Positions 13,899 through 23,439 of a stretch of 64,000 nt of DNA are shown here, piece after piece. This DNA is from CBDCVA01 sp965222935 [NCBI: Candidatus Latescibacterota bacterium] (GTDB taxonomy: Bacteria; Latescibacterota; CBDCVA01). Position 1 is the stretch's first letter. Every line of letters begins with the position of its first letter. The stretch spans positions 620,001 to 684,000 of the forward strand of contig CBDCVA010000002.1 of the NCBI GenBank assembly GCA_965222935.1. Direction: 5' to 3'. The position numbers and the translations under genes are program-made. A model generated the notes under the pieces. The model did not search any database and was not told the origin of the DNA. It saw nothing but the letters and a program-made list of their open reading frames with translations.

Positions 13899-16800
13899 TC
13901 ACGCCATTTCCTCCTCGACTTCCGCCCGTAGTACCTCCGGCAGAACCGGCAACGGGACCTCCTCCTCGCCATCCTTGAGGAGCCGCACATCGAGCCCCAG
14001 GCTCTGAAGCTCCTTGACCAACACGTTAAACGACTCGGGGATGCCTGGATCGGGCGTGTTGTCCCCTTTGACGATCGCCTCGTAAATGCGCGACCGGCCC
14101 TGCACGTCGTCCGACTTGACGGTGAGCATCTCGCGCAAGAGATAAGCGGCGCCGTATGCCTCCAGCGCCCATACCTCCATCTCGCCGAAACGCTGCCCGC
14201 CGAATTGCGCCTTGCCCCCCAAGGGCTGCTGAGTGACGAGCGAGTACGGCCCGATGGACCGCGAGTGGATCTTATCGGACACCAGATGGTGCAGCTTCAT
14301 CAGGTAGATGTAGCCCACGGTGGCCGGTTTCTCGAACGGATCGCCGGTGCGGCCATCGTAGAGCGTCACCTGGCCGCTTTCGGGAAGCCCCGCGCCGCGC
14401 AGCTCCGCCTTGACTTCCTCCAGCGAGGCGCCCTCGAACACCGGCGTCGCCGTGTACTCGTTCAACAGCTTTGCCGCCCAGCCCATATGGGTTTCCAGCA
14501 CCTGGCCCAGGTTCATCCGAGCGGGCACGCCCAAAGGATTGAGCACGACATCGACCGGGGTTCCGTCCGGCAGAAACGGCATGTCCTCTTCGGGGACGAC
14601 CCTGGCCACCACGCCCTTGTTGCCATGGCGACCGGCCATCTTGTCGCCCACTTGGAGCCTACGCTTGCGAGCGATCCCCACCTTGACGAGCTGAATCACC
14701 CCGGGCGAGAGCTCGTCACCACGCTGGAGCTTCTCGATCTCGCGGCCCAGCCGCTCCCGCGTCGCGTCCACGAGCTCATCGGTGAACGACATGATCCGCT
14801 TGACCTCGTCATTGAGCTTCTCATCGTCGGTCCACCGACGCTCACCGTCATCTCCCTCGAACCCGTCGCCATTGACCTCGTCCAGCGGATGGAACTTCAA
14901 GCCACGCTCCTCGAACAGCTCGGCCAGCTTGCGGTCGCGCGCATCCTTGATGCGCCCGATCTCGCTCCCCGCCTCCGCCTGAAGCGTCTTGACTCGTTCC
15001 TCCTCCTGCTGTCGGGCTTCAGCGTCTCGTCCTTTGCGGCTGAAAAGCCGCGTGTCGATCACGATCCCATCCATTCCAGGCGGAGCGTAAAGTGCCGCGT
15101 CGCGCACGTCCCCGGCCTTCTCACCGAAGATCGCCCGAAGCAGTCTTTCCTCCGCGGAGAGCTCCGTCTCGCCCTTGGGCGTGACCTTGCCCACAAGGAT
15201 GTCCCGTGGCTTAACCTCCGCTCCCGTGCGGATGATCCCCTGCTCGTTGAGGTTGCGAACGGCCTCCTCGCTGACGTTGGGGATCTCGGGCGTCAGTTCC
15301 TCGGGGCCGCGCTTGGTGTCGCGCACCTGGAGCTGAAACCCCTCGATGTGCAGCGACGTGAACCCGTCCCGCTTGAGCAATCCCTCGCTGACGACGATGG
15401 CATCTTCGAAGTTGTACCCGTACCAGGGGACGAACGCCACCAGCACGTTCCCGCCCAGCGCTAGATCCCCGCGGTCGGTTGCAGGACCATCGGCGATGGG
15501 CTGGCCGGCGGTCACGCGGTCGCCCACACTCACGATCGGGCGCTGGTTGACGCACGTGTCGTTGTTGGTGCGTCTGAACTTGGTGAGGTGGTAGTTCTGG
15601 ACCCGGCCCAGACCCAAGAGGTCGGGGGCTCCGTTCGATGTGATCTCAGCCTCGATGACGATCTTATCCGAGGAGACGTAGACGACGACGCCGTCGGAGC
15701 GCGCCGTCACCACCGCCCCCGAATCGACGGCGATCCGCCCTTCTAGGCCCGTGCCCACGCGAGGGGCGTCGGTTTTGAGCACCGGCACCGCCTGGCGCTG
15801 CATGTTCGAGCCCATGAGCGCCCGGTTGGCATCATCATGCTCCAGGAAAGGGATGAGGGCCGCCGCGGCCGAGACGAGCTGCATAGGTGAGACGTCCATG
15901 TACTGCACTTCCCCGGGGCGGACCACGGGGAAATCGCCGCGGTGACGGGCCTGGACGGTCTCGTTGGCAAAGGCCCCATCGGGGTTGAGAGGCGCGTTGG
16001 CTTGCGCGATGACGTAGCGGTCTTCCTGGTCCGCCGTCAGGTACTCGACGCGGTCGGTGACCCGGCCGTTCTCGACACACCTGTAAGGCGTCTCGAGAAA
16101 CCCGAACGCGTTGACACGCGTGTGGGCCGCGAGCGACGAAATAAGCCCGATATTAGCGCCCTCGGGCGTCTCTATCGGGCAAAGGCGGCCGTAGTGGGTG
16201 TAGTGAACGTCGCGCACCTCGAAACCCGCGCGATCGCGCGTCAGCCCTCCTGGCCCCAGCGCGGAAAGTCTGCGCTTGTGGGTAAGCTCCGCTAGCGGGT
16301 TGATCTGGTCCATGAACTGCGAGAGCTGGCTGGAACCGAAGAACGAGGCGATCACCGTCGAGACGGTCCGGGCATTGACGAGCTCCTGCGGCGTAATGGA
16401 TTCGGCGTCGCGCAGGCTCATCCGCTCGCGGATGATGCGCGCCATGCGCGAAAGGCCGGTCGAGAACTGGTTACCCAGAAGTTCCCCGACCGTCCGCGTG
16501 CGGCGATTGCCCAGGTGGTCGATGTCGTCGGTGTAACCCCCTCCACCGCGCAGAAGCAGTACATAAAGGACGATCGCAACGAAGTCTTCGGCCACGAGCG
16601 TCGTCTGCTCCATGCCTAGACCGAGTTGAAGGCGCTGGTTCATGCGGAAGCGCCCCACGGCGCCCAGGTCATACCGCTTGGGATTGAAGAAGAGTCGATC
16701 CAAAAGTTGCCGGGCCGTCTCCACGTTGGGCGGGTCGCCGGGCCGAAGCACGTTGTAGATCCGGCATAGGGCTTCCTCCTCGGACGTGGTCGTATCGCGC

Positions 16801-17669
16801 TTGAGCGTATTCTCCATGACGAAGGCGTCGTCGGTGTCCTCGCTCGCATACACTTCAACGCTCTTGATGCCACCCTCGGTAAGGGCCTCGACCGCCTCGG
16901 GCGTGAGCGCCTGCGGTGCGGTCAGATCGGCGGTGTCGCGCGCGAGCCACTTGCCCACCAACTCTGGGCCGACGGTCTCGGTCGTCAACTCGCGGAACGT
17001 GTCCAGGATGTCCGTATTGGTCGGGTAGCCCATGGCCCGCAAGAGAACTGTCACCGGAAGCTTCCGCTTGCGGTCGATGTAGGCGTAGAGAACGTCGTTG
17101 ATGTCGATGGCAAACTCTAGCCACGCCCCCAAGCTAGGGATGACCCTGGCGCTGAATAGGCGCTTACCGTTAGGGTGGATCGTCTCATCAAAGAAGACCC
17201 CGGGGGAGCGGTGGAGCTGGCTAACGATCACGCGCTCCGAGCCATTGATGACGAACGTGCCGTTCTGGGTCATCAGCGGCAACTCACCCAGGTAGACGGA
17301 CTGCTCGATGACGTCCTTCACCTCGCGGGTTTTGCTGTCCGGATCGTGGACCACAAGGCGTAGGGTCGCCCGCAGCGAGGCCGAATAGGTCATGTCCCGC
17401 TCCTGGCACTCCCAGACCTCGTACCGCGGTCTCCCGATGTTGTATTCGACGAATTCCAGGGAGTAGATCTCGTGGACGTCCGTGACGGGGAAGATGGCCT
17501 CGAAGACCGCCTGCAACCCTTGACGCCGACGCTCCTTGGGCACCGTATCCGCCTGCAGGAATGCACCAAACGACCGTAGCTGCACGTCCAGCAGGTTGGG
17601 GATGTCAATGACGGGCGCTACCTTCCCAAAGGACTTCCTATCGATCCGATCGATCGTACTCAAGGGCAT
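13899..17669 (-). CDS. rpoB: RNA polymerase subunit beta
   Basis: 1256 residues. The rifampicin-binding region near residues 440-475 reads [16 protein letters not shown] then [21 protein letters not shown], with the Asp, His and Ser positions (E. coli 516, 526, 531) all wild type, so target-based rifampicin resistance is not predicted. [20 protein letters not shown] and the C-terminal [19 protein letters not shown] are intact. ATG 17669 has AAGGAG just upstream; an earlier TTG at 17684 is in frame. It lies downstream of rplL, as in the standard rplKAJL-rpoBC cluster. Confidence 0.98.
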   Translation of the reverse strand: MPLSTIDRIDRKSFGKVAPVIDIPNLLDVQLRSFGAFLQADTVPKERRRQGLQAVFEAIFPVTDVHEIYSLEFVEYNIGRPRYEVWECQERDMTYSASLRATLRLVVHDPDSKTREVKDVIEQSVYLGELPLMTQNGTFVINGSERVIVSQLHRSPGVFFDETIHPNGKRLFSARVIPSLGAWLEFAIDINDVLYAYIDRKRKLPVTVLLRAMGYPTNTDILDTFRELTTETVGPELVGKWLARDTADLTAPQALTPEAVEALTEGGIKSVEVYASEDTDDAFVMENTLKRDTTTSEEEALCRIYNVLRPGDPPNVETARQLLDRLFFNPKRYDLGAVGRFRMNQRLQLGLGMEQTTLVAEDFVAIVLYVLLLRGGGGYTDDIDHLGNRRTRTVGELLGNQFSTGLSRMARIIRERMSLRDAESITPQELVNARTVSTVIASFFGSSQLSQFMDQINPLAELTHKRRLSALGPGGLTRDRAGFEVRDVHYTHYGRLCPIETPEGANIGLISSLAAHTRVNAFGFLETPYRCVENGRVTDRVEYLTADQEDRYVIAQANAPLNPDGAFANETVQARHRGDFPVVRPGEVQYMDVSPMQLVSAAAALIPFLEHDDANRALMGSNMQRQAVPVLKTDAPRVGTGLEGRIAVDSGAVVTARSDGVVVYVSSDKIVIEAEITSNGAPDLLGLGRVQNYHLTKFRRTNNDTCVNQRPIVSVGDRVTAGQPIADGPATDRGDLALGGNVLVAFVPWYGYNFEDAIVVSEGLLKRDGFTSLHIEGFQLQVRDTKRGPEELTPEIPNVSEEAVRNLNEQGIIRTGAEVKPRDILVGKVTPKGETELSAEERLLRAIFGEKAGDVRDAALYAPPGMDGIVIDTRLFSRKGRDAEARQQEEERVKTLQAEAGSEIGRIKDARDRKLAELFEERGLKFHPLDEVNGDGFEGDDGERRWTDDEKLNDEVKRIMSFTDELVDATRERLGREIEKLQRGDELSPGVIQLVKVGIARKRRLQVGDKMAGRHGNKGVVARVVPEEDMPFLPDGTPVDVVLNPLGVPARMNLGQVLETHMGWAAKLLNEYTATPVFEGASLEEVKAELRGAGLPESGQVTLYDGRTGDPFEKPATVGYIYLMKLHHLVSDKIHSRSIGPYSLVTQQPLGGKAQFGGQRFGEMEVWALEAYGAAYLLREMLTVKSDDVQGRSRIYEAIVKGDNTPDPGIPESFNVLVKELQSLGLDVRLLKDGEEEVPLPVLPEVLRAEVEEEMA

Positions 17670-17740
17670 CACGCTCCTTATCAACAGGATGTCTTCACGA
17701 ACGAACTGTCCTCACCGCTCTATCGCGCACTGAGAGAGGC

Positions 17741-18190
17741 CTATTTGACCTCGACCTTGGCCCCTGCCTCAAGAAGCTTCGATTGAACGTCCTCTGCCTC
17801 CTCCTTGGAGACGGCCTCCTTGACCGGCTTGGGGATGCTGTCTACCAGGCCCTTCGCTTCCTTCAGCCCCAGACCGGTGATGGCGCGCACCACCTTGATC
17901 ACGTTAATACGTTTCTCACCAGCCTCGGTGAGAACCACGTCAAACTCAGTCTTCTCCTCTTGCACCTCTCCAGCCGGTGCTTCGGTCGCCGCAGGCGCTG
18001 CGGCCGCTACGGGCGCCGCCGCCGTCACGCCAAACCGATCCTCCAGCGCTTTCACGGCGTCGGCCAACTCCACCACCGTCAGGCCGCCGATAGCCTCGAT
18101 CAGCTCATCTACCGTCAGTTTCTTCGCCTTCGAGGCCGTCTTCGTCCTCGTGGTCTTCGCCGCCTTTGCCTTTGTCGTCGTCTCCGCCAT
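17741..18190 (-). CDS. rplL: 50S ribosomal protein bL12 (L7/L12) with N-terminal extension
   Basis: 149 residues, against about 120-130 in most bacteria. From residue 25 the normal protein is seen: [26 protein letters not shown] dimerisation domain, an Ala/Pro-rich hinge, and the C-terminal [24 protein letters not shown] factor-binding domain. The first 24 residues are a Lys/Thr/Ala tract. The ATG at 18190 has AGGAG 8 nt upstream and no other start exists before the domain, so the extension appears real. bL12 multimers on uL10 recruit EF-Tu, EF-G, IF2 and RF3. Confidence 0.95.
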   Translation of the reverse strand: MAETTTKAKAAKTTRTKTASKAKKLTVDELIEAIGGLTVVELADAVKALEDRFGVTAAAPVAAAAPAATEAPAGEVQEEKTEFDVVLTEAGEKRINVIKVVRAITGLGLKEAKGLVDSIPKPVKEAVSKEEAEDVQSKLLEAGAKVEVK

Positions 18191-18213
18191 CGCGATGGCT
18201 CCTCATCCTCCCA

Positions 18214-18750
18214 TCAAGCAGCGTCTTCACGCTTCTGCGTTTCAAGCGCCGCAAGCGTTCCCACCAACTGTTGCAAAAGACCCCTGAATACCCCGGCCAA
18301 CCCGGCCACTGGACCCTTAAGTCCACCGAGTAGTTGGGCCACGAGCACGTCGCGGTCCGGCAGTGACGCCAGTCGCCCCACCGTCTCCTCGCCGAACAGG
18401 CGGCCATCAACCCAGCCACACTTGATCCGCGGGAGGCCGCGTTGCTGCGCGAACCTCCCCAGGACCCGCGCGGGAGCCATGACTTCATCGCTGACCGCAA
18501 GTGCCGTCGCCCCCTCAAGGTAAGGAGCAAGCGCTTCCAGTCCTGCCTCTTCGGCCGCGCGCTTGGCGAGCGTGTTCTTCACGACCCGATAGGTCACGTT
18601 CGCCTGGCGCAGTTCGCGCCGCAACTCGACCATGCCCATGACGTTGAGCCCGCGGAAATCGGTCAGGTAGACGCCGTTCCTCTCCAGGAGCTCGGCCACC
18701 TCCGCCACCTGGGCCGCTTTCTCATCGCGAGTCCTCGCCACGTCGATCAC
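18214..18750 (-). CDS. rplJ: 50S ribosomal protein uL10
   Basis: 178 residues: [26 protein letters not shown], then [25 protein letters not shown], the rRNA-binding domain of uL10, followed by a helical C-terminal tail that binds bL12 dimers. It forms the base of the ribosomal stalk. Genes rplJ and rplL are 23 nt apart. No obvious uL10 autoregulatory leader can be recognised because only 9 nt separate it from rplA. Confidence 0.96.
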   Translation of the reverse strand: MIDVARTRDEKAAQVAEVAELLERNGVYLTDFRGLNVMGMVELRRELRQANVTYRVVKNTLAKRAAEEAGLEALAPYLEGATALAVSDEVMAPARVLGRFAQQRGLPRIKCGWVDGRLFGEETVGRLASLPDRDVLVAQLLGGLKGPVAGLAGVFRGLLQQLVGTLAALETQKREDAA

Positions 18751-18759
18751 CTCACGCGT

Positions 18760-19470
18760 TCACTGCACCAATTGCGCGCAGTCCATAGCGTCCTGCCTGT
18801 CCACAGGAATGCCCGGACTCATTGTGCTCGATAGCGTCACAGTGCGCACGTACTGCCCCTTCGCCGCTGGAGGACGCGCGCGCAGCACGTTGTCCATAAA
18901 AGCCGCGAAGTTCCCCCTGAGCCGCTCCACATCGAATGACAGCCGCCCCAGCGGAACGTGCAAGCTGCCGCCCCGATCCACGCGGAACTCGACCCGACCT
19001 CCCTTCGCTTCGCGTACCGAACGGCCGATGTCGGTGGTCACCGTCCCGCTCCGGGGATTGGGCATCAGGCCCCGCGGTCCCAGAAGACGCCCCAAGCGCC
19101 CCACCTGACCCATCATGTCCGGCGTAGCGATTGCCACGTCGAAGGCGGTCCAACCCTCACTCACACGGGCGACCAGTTCCTCGGCGCCGACGAAATCCGC
19201 CCCCGCCTCCTGCGCTTCAGCTTCCCGATCGTCCTTGGCGAACACCAAGACGCGCACGGCCTTACCCGTCCCATGGGGCAACATCACCGAACCGCGGACA
19301 AGCTGATCCGCGTGCCTGGAGTCAACGCCGAGCCGGACGGCGCCTTCGACCGCCTCGTCGAACCGGCCCACAGGCCACACGGCCAAAAGCCCTAGGGCAT
19401 CGTCGACCGTGTAGAGCTTCTCCCGGTCGAACCGCTCCAGAAAAGCCCGATATCGCTTTCCGCGCTTCAC
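18760..19470 (-). CDS. rplA: 50S ribosomal protein uL1
   Basis: 236 residues with the two-domain uL1 pattern: [68 protein letters not shown] and [20 protein letters not shown]. uL1 forms the mobile stalk that guides E-site tRNA out; in many bacteria it also represses its own operon. Its ATG overlaps the rplK stop by 4 nt (ATGA). Confidence 0.97.
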   Translation of the reverse strand: MKRGKRYRAFLERFDREKLYTVDDALGLLAVWPVGRFDEAVEGAVRLGVDSRHADQLVRGSVMLPHGTGKAVRVLVFAKDDREAEAQEAGADFVGAEELVARVSEGWTAFDVAIATPDMMGQVGRLGRLLGPRGLMPNPRSGTVTTDIGRSVREAKGGRVEFRVDRGGSLHVPLGRLSFDVERLRGNFAAFMDNVLRARPPAAKGQYVRTVTLSSTMSPGIPVDRQDAMDCAQLVQ

Positions 19471-19925
19471 GACGCGCTCTCTTCAACCACCCTAGACCCC
19501 TCTCCCTCGACCGCGATCCCCATGCTCTGGGCAGTGCCCTCGATCATGCGCATGGCGCCCTCCAGGTCACTGGCGTTGAGGTCGGGGAGTTTCATCTCCG
19601 CGATCTCGCGCACCTGGGCACGGCTGACCGAGCCCACCGTCTCCCGGTTGGGCGTACCCGAAGCCTTCTCCAATCCAGCCGCGCGCTTGAGCAGGATCGC
19701 AGCGGGCGGTGTCTTGGTAATGAAGGTGAAACTCCGATCGGCGTAGATAGTGATCACTGCGGGGATCACCAAGCCCTGCTTTTCTTGGGTCTGCGCGTTG
19801 AAAGCCTTGCAGAACTCCATGATATTGACCCCGTGCTGGCCGAGCGCAGGGCCCACCGGCGGCGCGGGTGTGGCGCCCCCAGCGGGAATCTGAAGCCTCA
19901 CCATTGCATTGACTTTCTTAGCCAC
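19467..19925 (-). CDS. rplK: 50S ribosomal protein uL11
   Basis: 152 residues: [35 protein letters not shown] is the textbook uL11 N-terminus with the proline-rich thiostrepton-contact region, and KAAGL...GT-type C-terminal RNA-binding domain follows. It forms the base of the GTPase centre. The C-terminus runs about ten residues past the usual end. It lies 24 nt after nusG. Confidence 0.97.
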   Translation of the reverse strand: MAKKVNAMVRLQIPAGGATPAPPVGPALGQHGVNIMEFCKAFNAQTQEKQGLVIPAVITIYADRSFTFITKTPPAAILLKRAAGLEKASGTPNRETVGSVSRAQVREIAEMKLPDLNASDLEGAMRMIEGTAQSMGIAVEGEGSRVVEESAS

Positions 19926-19949
19926 AACCGCCTCACCCCGCCGCGTCCC

Positions 19950-20534
19950 TTACGGGCGCGGGGTTGCACTCTCCACTTGGAGAACATCCAGCTCCACAGG
20001 GGTGGGTCGCCCGAAGATAGAGACCATCACCCGCACCTTGCTCTTATCAGGGTTGACATCATCCACCAAGCCAGAGAAATCCTTGAAGGGCCCATCGACG
20101 ACCTTCACCGCCTCGCCGACCTGGAAGGGCACGTCCGGCGCCTCGACCGACTGGCGCCGGTCGATCTGACCTAGGATGCGATTCACCTCGGCCTCGCGCA
20201 GCGCCTCCGGCCTGCGCCCGGGCCCGACGAACCCCGTGACGCCCGGTGCATCCTGGACGAAGTGGCGCGTGTCGTCCGCCATCTCCATCTCCACCAGAAC
20301 GTAGCTGGGCAGGAATTTCCGCACCGAGGTGGTCTTACGACCGTCCTTCATCTCGACGACCTCCTCGGTGGGCACAATCACGCGCCCGATGCGATCTTCC
20401 ATGAGGCTTTTCTTAAGGTTCACCGGGCTCTCGAGAAACTGCTTGACGCGGTTCTCCTGGCCGGAGTAGGTGTGCACGACGAACCAGCGCTTATCCAAGG
20501 CTACGCCTCCCGGCGGTCCCGGCCGATCAGCCAA
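19950..20534 (-). CDS. nusG: Transcription termination/antitermination factor NusG
   Basis: 194 residues. The NGN domain begins KRWFVVHTYSGQENRVKQFLE (residues 15-35) and has the FLPSYVLVEMEM strand; the C-terminal KOW domain reads VGEAVKVVDGPFKDFSGLVDDVN and ends IFGRPTPVELDVLQVE. NusG binds the RNA polymerase clamp and links it to Rho or to uS10. Its ATG at 20534 overlaps the secE stop by 8 nt. Confidence 0.97.
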   Translation of the reverse strand: MADRPGPPGGVALDKRWFVVHTYSGQENRVKQFLESPVNLKKSLMEDRIGRVIVPTEEVVEMKDGRKTTSVRKFLPSYVLVEMEMADDTRHFVQDAPGVTGFVGPGRRPEALREAEVNRILGQIDRRQSVEAPDVPFQVGEAVKVVDGPFKDFSGLVDDVNPDKSKVRVMVSIFGRPTPVELDVLQVESATPRP

Positions 20535-20712
20535 GCAACTGCCCCATCAGAAAGGACAGAAGCGTGTCGAACAACCCTACGAAAACGGCGAAGAAAAGCG
20601 ACAGGGCGATGACGACCCCGGTGGCTTGAATGAGCTCGGCTCGGCTCGGCCAAGTCACTTTGGCCAATTCCCCACGCACCTCACGCACAAAGACCGAAGC
20701 TCTTTCCCACAT
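20527..20712 (-). CDS. secE: Preprotein translocase subunit SecE
   Basis: 61 residues, the single-TM form of SecE. It has an amphipathic helix with the conserved ELAKVTWPSRAEL (residues 14-26) followed by one membrane span of about 20 residues. SecE clamps SecY in the Sec translocon. Adjacent to nusG as in nearly all bacteria. Confidence 0.96.
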   Translation of the reverse strand: MWERASVFVREVRGELAKVTWPSRAELIQATGVVIALSLFFAVFVGLFDTLLSFLMGQLLG

Positions 20713-20735
20713 TGTCCCTATGACCCGGCGGTGCC

Positions 20736-20812
20736 TGGCAGGCGTGGAGGGATTCGAACCCCCAACCCCCGGATTTGGAGTCCGGTGCTCTAGCCGTTCG
20801 AGCTACACGCCT
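20736..20812 (-). tRNA. tRNA-Trp (anticodon CCA)
   Basis: Reading on the minus strand, AGGCGTG and CACGCCT form the acceptor stem, the anticodon loop is CTCCAAA and the T-arm carries GGTTCGAATCC. Discriminator is G and the 3' CCA is encoded (20738-20736). It stands between rpmG and secE, a common bacterial position. Confidence 0.96.
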
Positions 20813-20821
20813 GTGCGGCCG

Positions 20822-20974
20822 CTACCGTTGCTCGCGATGCGGCGTGTGTCTGCGGCAAAAACGACAATACTTCTTGTACTCGACGCGCTCCGGATGCTCG
20901 CGGCGGTTCTTCGTCGCCACATAATTGCGGTGCCGACACTCGTTACAGGTCAAAACCACTTGATCTCGCGGCAT
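20822..20974 (-). CDS. rpmG: 50S ribosomal protein bL33 (zinc-binding form)
   Basis: A 50-residue protein that starts [18 protein letters not shown] at ATG 20974 and ends at TAG 20822-20824. Two CxxC pairs (Cys10/Cys13 and Cys37/Cys40) mark the zinc-carrying C+ form of bL33, a 50S protein near the E site. The [17 protein letters not shown] tail is diagnostic. It replaces tufB between the tRNA group and tRNA-Trp compared with E. coli. Confidence 0.95.
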   Translation of the reverse strand: MPRDQVVLTCNECRHRNYVATKNRREHPERVEYKKYCRFCRRHTPHREQR

Positions 20975-21024
20975 CAGAAACCCCGCCGTCTCAAGTCAAG
21001 CCGCACGAAGTTCGGTCGTGCAAA

Positions 21025-21101
21025 TGGAGCCCACGACCGGAGTCGAACCGGTGACCTCATCCTTACCAAGGATGCGCTCTAACCTCCTGAGCTACGTGGG
21101 C
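21025..21101 (-). tRNA. tRNA-Thr (anticodon GGT)
   Basis: Acceptor stem GCCCACG/CGTGGGC, anticodon stem CATCC/GGATG with loop TTGGTAA, giving GGT, which reads ACC and ACU. T-loop GGTTCGA-type sequence is present and CCA is encoded (21027-21025). It is the fourth tRNA of the cluster. Confidence 0.95.
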
Positions 21102-21116
21102 CATCTCCCAACCTCT

Positions 21117-21192
21117 TGGAGCGGGAAACGGGATTCGAACCCGCGACCCTCAGCTTGGAAGGCTGACGCTCTACCACCTGAGCTATTCCCGC
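21117..21192 (-). tRNA. tRNA-Gly (anticodon TCC)
   Basis: Acceptor stem GCGGGAA/TTCCCGC, anticodon stem TCAGC/GCTGA with loop CTTCCAA, giving TCC. Discriminator U, normal for tRNA-Gly, and encoded CCA. Third in the cluster, 15 nt from tRNA-Thr(GGT). Confidence 0.96.
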
Positions 21193-21214
21193 CCCGGCGC
21201 CCCTCCCGACCTAA

Positions 21215-21300
21215 TGGTGGGGAGGGTAGGATTCGAACCTACGTAGGCAAGAGCCAGCAGATTTACAGTCTGCCCCCGTTGGCCACTTGGGTACCTCCCC
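21215..21300 (-). tRNA. tRNA-Tyr (anticodon GTA)
   Basis: An 86-nt class II tRNA with a long variable arm. Acceptor stem GGGGAGG/CCTCCCC, anticodon loop CTGTAAA (GTA), discriminator A and encoded CCA. Second in the cluster. Confidence 0.96.
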
Positions 21301-21310
21301 GCATGACTCT

Positions 21311-21385
21311 TGGAGCCGATGAAGGGATTCGAACCCCCGACCGGCGCATTACAAGTGCGCTGCTCTACCCCTGAGCTACATCGGC
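21311..21385 (-). tRNA. tRNA-Thr (anticodon TGT)
   Basis: Acceptor stem GCCGATG/CATCGGC, anticodon stem GCGCA/TGCGC with loop CTTGTAA, giving TGT. Encoded CCA at 21313-21311. It is the first tRNA of the cluster; a strong promoter lies about 20 nt upstream. Confidence 0.95.
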
Positions 21386-21403
21386 ATAGCTCACAGACTA
21401 TAG

Positions 21404-21432
21404 AAGATACTGCGCGCCCCTCCAGACGTCAA
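21404..21432 (-). promoter_or_regulatory. Sigma-70-type promoter of the tRNA-rpmG-secE-nusG cluster
   Basis: Minus strand TTGACG (21432-21427), 17-nt spacer, TATCTT (21409-21404). A GC-rich stretch follows the -10 box before the mature 5' end of tRNA-Thr at 21385. It lies in the 56-nt gap after the lptE stop codon. It is the same pair of boxes as at sucC. Confidence 0.75.
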
Positions 21433-21441
21433 GCAATAACC

Positions 21442-21945
21442 TTACCAGTTACCCAACGACCGGTCCACGATCTCCCGGACCAGCATGTCAACTGCGGCGT
21501 CGATCGCGCCCTTCCGCGTCGCTACGCCATCCGGATCGGCACCCTCGGAGTTGAAAGTCCCCCAGCCCAGCATCCGCTCCTGGGACCAGAGCACTTCGTT
21601 CTCCCGCAGATCTTTGAACGCGACATCCACCAACACCTGTATGCGGAACTGGCTGGCCTCCTCCGACTCACCGTAGGTGAAGGGGGCCTCCCGCACCTCG
21701 ACGATCGTGCCCTTGATGACTGCATCGGCCTCGTGCACGCTGGAGATCACGCGCAACACGTTGTCCGCGATGAACGCGCTGAGCAGCGCGTCGGTCAGCG
21801 CCTCTTTGACGTCGAACGTCACCGTCTGGTTCTCAAAGAGCGGGATGGCCACCGTCCGGATATGCCTCGGCAACGACGTTGACGTCGAATAGTGGCTACA
21901 CCCCCATGCGAGTGCCACAGCCCACACGACGCCCCACGCTCTCAT
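21442..21945 (-). CDS. lptE: LptE-like LPS-assembly lipoprotein
   Basis: 167 residues. A lipoprotein signal ends with LAWGC (Cys16), and the mature part shows the LptE/RlpB pattern: hydrophobic start RHIRTVAIPLFENQT, VKEALTDALLSAFIADNVLRV, DAVIKGTIVEV and strands with FRIQVLVDVAFKD. LptE plugs the LptD barrel that inserts lipopolysaccharide in the outer membrane. The ATG at 21945 overlaps the tolC stop in ATGA; seven more in-frame codons lie upstream. LptD is not in the window. Family assignment rests on pattern and length; confidence is moderate because LptE sequences diverge strongly. Confidence 0.75.
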   Translation of the reverse strand: MRAWGVVWAVALAWGCSHYSTSTSLPRHIRTVAIPLFENQTVTFDVKEALTDALLSAFIADNVLRVISSVHEADAVIKGTIVEVREAPFTYGESEEASQFRIQVLVDVAFKDLRENEVLWSQERMLGWGTFNSEGADPDGVATRKGAIDAAVDMLVREIVDRSLGNW

Positions 21946-23321
21946 CGGTCGACGCGATGTCCGCACAGCCGTTCCAACTCCGCTTCCGCCAGCCGGATGT
22001 CGAAGTGGGCGCGCAGCCGATCCGCCTTCGCCCGCGTGAAATCCGTCCGGGCGGTGAGCTGCTCGAGGAGCGTCCCGGCGCCGAGGCGGTAACGCTCCTG
22101 CGCCAGGACCAGGTCCTCCTCCGAGACTCGGACCTGCTCGCGGGCAACTTCCAACCGGTCCTGCGCCACGCGAAGGTTCAGATACGCCTGCTGGAGCCCC
22201 AGGATCAATTGGCGCTCACCTTCTCGCCTGGCTTCCTCCGTCTTTTGTAAGCGCGCCCGTGCGCGAGCCACGTCCGCCCGCGTCTGCAGGCCATCGAACA
22301 GGTTGAAATCCATCGAGGCGGTGTAGCCTACCGCGTAGTTCTCGTCGATGCGGGAGAAGACGCGAGACAGGTCGGGATTATCCCGGCCGTAGCTGATGCG
22401 TAGAGCCAAGGACGGCAACCGGCCGCTTTCCGCGCTCTTGACCGCGAGGCGGTTCGCTTCGACACGCTGCGCCGCTTGCTTCAACAACGGATTTTCCCGC
22501 ACCGCCACGGCGGTCTCTCGGGCTAAGTTCACCTCCCGGGCAGGATGCTCCAGCTCGCTCCCAGCCACCACGAGCCTGTCGGTCACCGCACGGCCCATCG
22601 CGTGGTTGAGGTTAGACTTTGCAAGGGCCACCCGATTCCGAGCGTCGAGCAGTTCCAGCCGCTCGTTGCCGAGAGCCACCTTCGACCTGAGAACATCCGC
22701 CCGCGGCGCCGCGCCCAGCGCGTGCAGTTCCTCAGCCTGTTTCACCTGCTCCCGAGCCACCACCACGGCCCCCTCGCGAACCTCCAAAAGCGCCTCGGCC
22801 AAGAGCAGCTCGAAGTAACGGCGATTGACCTCGTAGACGATCTCCAGTTCCGTCGCTTCGACACCAAGGGCGACGGCCACGCGTTCGGCTTTCGCTTGAC
22901 CGTACCCGTGCCAGCGCCGACCACCATCGTACAGGCTCTGGCTAAGGCTGAAGCCCAAGCTGTGGTTGTCACGGGAGAAGCTATCCTGGGTAATCGACCG
23001 CTGCTCGTAGATCGTCTGCCCACTCGTCGGATCGCGTCCCACGGGCACATCCAAAAGCGTCACCCGCGGTCCCTGGGAGAAGCGGCTCGTGCCCACGTCG
23101 GCCGAGAGCTGTGGTAAGAGACCTGCGCGGGCACGACGCACGTCGTCGTGAGCGATATCATGGTCCAGACGTGCCTGGCGCAACTGTGCGTTGTCCTCAA
23201 GCGCAAGCCGGATGCAGTCAGAGAGCGACAACTCGCCGGACTCCGCGCCTGCCGCAGGACCAGCCGCTATACCCCCGGCGACGACAACCTGAAGCCAGAG
23301 CCTCATCCACGACCGTGTCAT
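21942..23321 (-). CDS. TolC-family outer-membrane efflux/secretion protein
   Basis: 459 residues. A Sec signal peptide ending near AAGPAAGAES is followed by two homologous outer-membrane-efflux (OEP) repeats rich in long Ala/Glu/Arg coiled coils; LSLSDCIRLALEDNAQLRQARLD opens the first and VGYTASMDFNLFDG marks a barrel strand. Such proteins form trimeric exit ducts for type I secretion or RND/MFS pumps. ATG 23321 is preceded by AGGAGGG. No inner-membrane pump or adaptor is adjacent, so the partner is unknown. It follows a terminator, so it needs its own promoter; a weak match TTGTTT-17-TAGAGA lies upstream. Confidence 0.88.
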   Translation of the reverse strand: MTRSWMRLWLQVVVAGGIAAGPAAGAESGELSLSDCIRLALEDNAQLRQARLDHDIAHDDVRRARAGLLPQLSADVGTSRFSQGPRVTLLDVPVGRDPTSGQTIYEQRSITQDSFSRDNHSLGFSLSQSLYDGGRRWHGYGQAKAERVAVALGVEATELEIVYEVNRRYFELLLAEALLEVREGAVVVAREQVKQAEELHALGAAPRADVLRSKVALGNERLELLDARNRVALAKSNLNHAMGRAVTDRLVVAGSELEHPAREVNLARETAVAVRENPLLKQAAQRVEANRLAVKSAESGRLPSLALRISYGRDNPDLSRVFSRIDENYAVGYTASMDFNLFDGLQTRADVARARARLQKTEEARREGERQLILGLQQAYLNLRVAQDRLEVAREQVRVSEEDLVLAQERYRLGAGTLLEQLTARTDFTRAKADRLRAHFDIRLAEAELERLCGHRVDR

Positions 23322-23383
23322 CGGTCCCTCCTTCCGTTGGGGCCAGGTCACCTTCACATCCATCTCTAGGGAGCCACGGGCGC

Positions 23384-23415
23384 CCAAACAAAAGGGGCCC
23401 CTGTCGGAGGCCCCT
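23384..23415 (-). terminator. Rho-independent terminator after the collagen-like lipoprotein gene
   Basis: On the minus strand AGGGGCC and GGCCCCT pair in a 7-bp stem with a 9-nt loop, followed by TTTTGTTT. It sits 25-55 nt after the stop codon of the lipoprotein gene and closes the long transcription unit that comes from the right. Confidence 0.8.
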
Positions 23416-23439
23416 GTGACGTCCCGGACTCGGGCTCCC

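Noticed and set aside
21025-21385. CRISPR-like or repeat array in the tRNA region
   Set aside because: The repeated TTCGA-type elements are T-arms of four tRNAs.
23322-23383. Strong promoter for the tolC gene
   Set aside because: TTGTTT-17-TAGAGA is a poor match (three of six in each box); I mention it only in the tolC entry.
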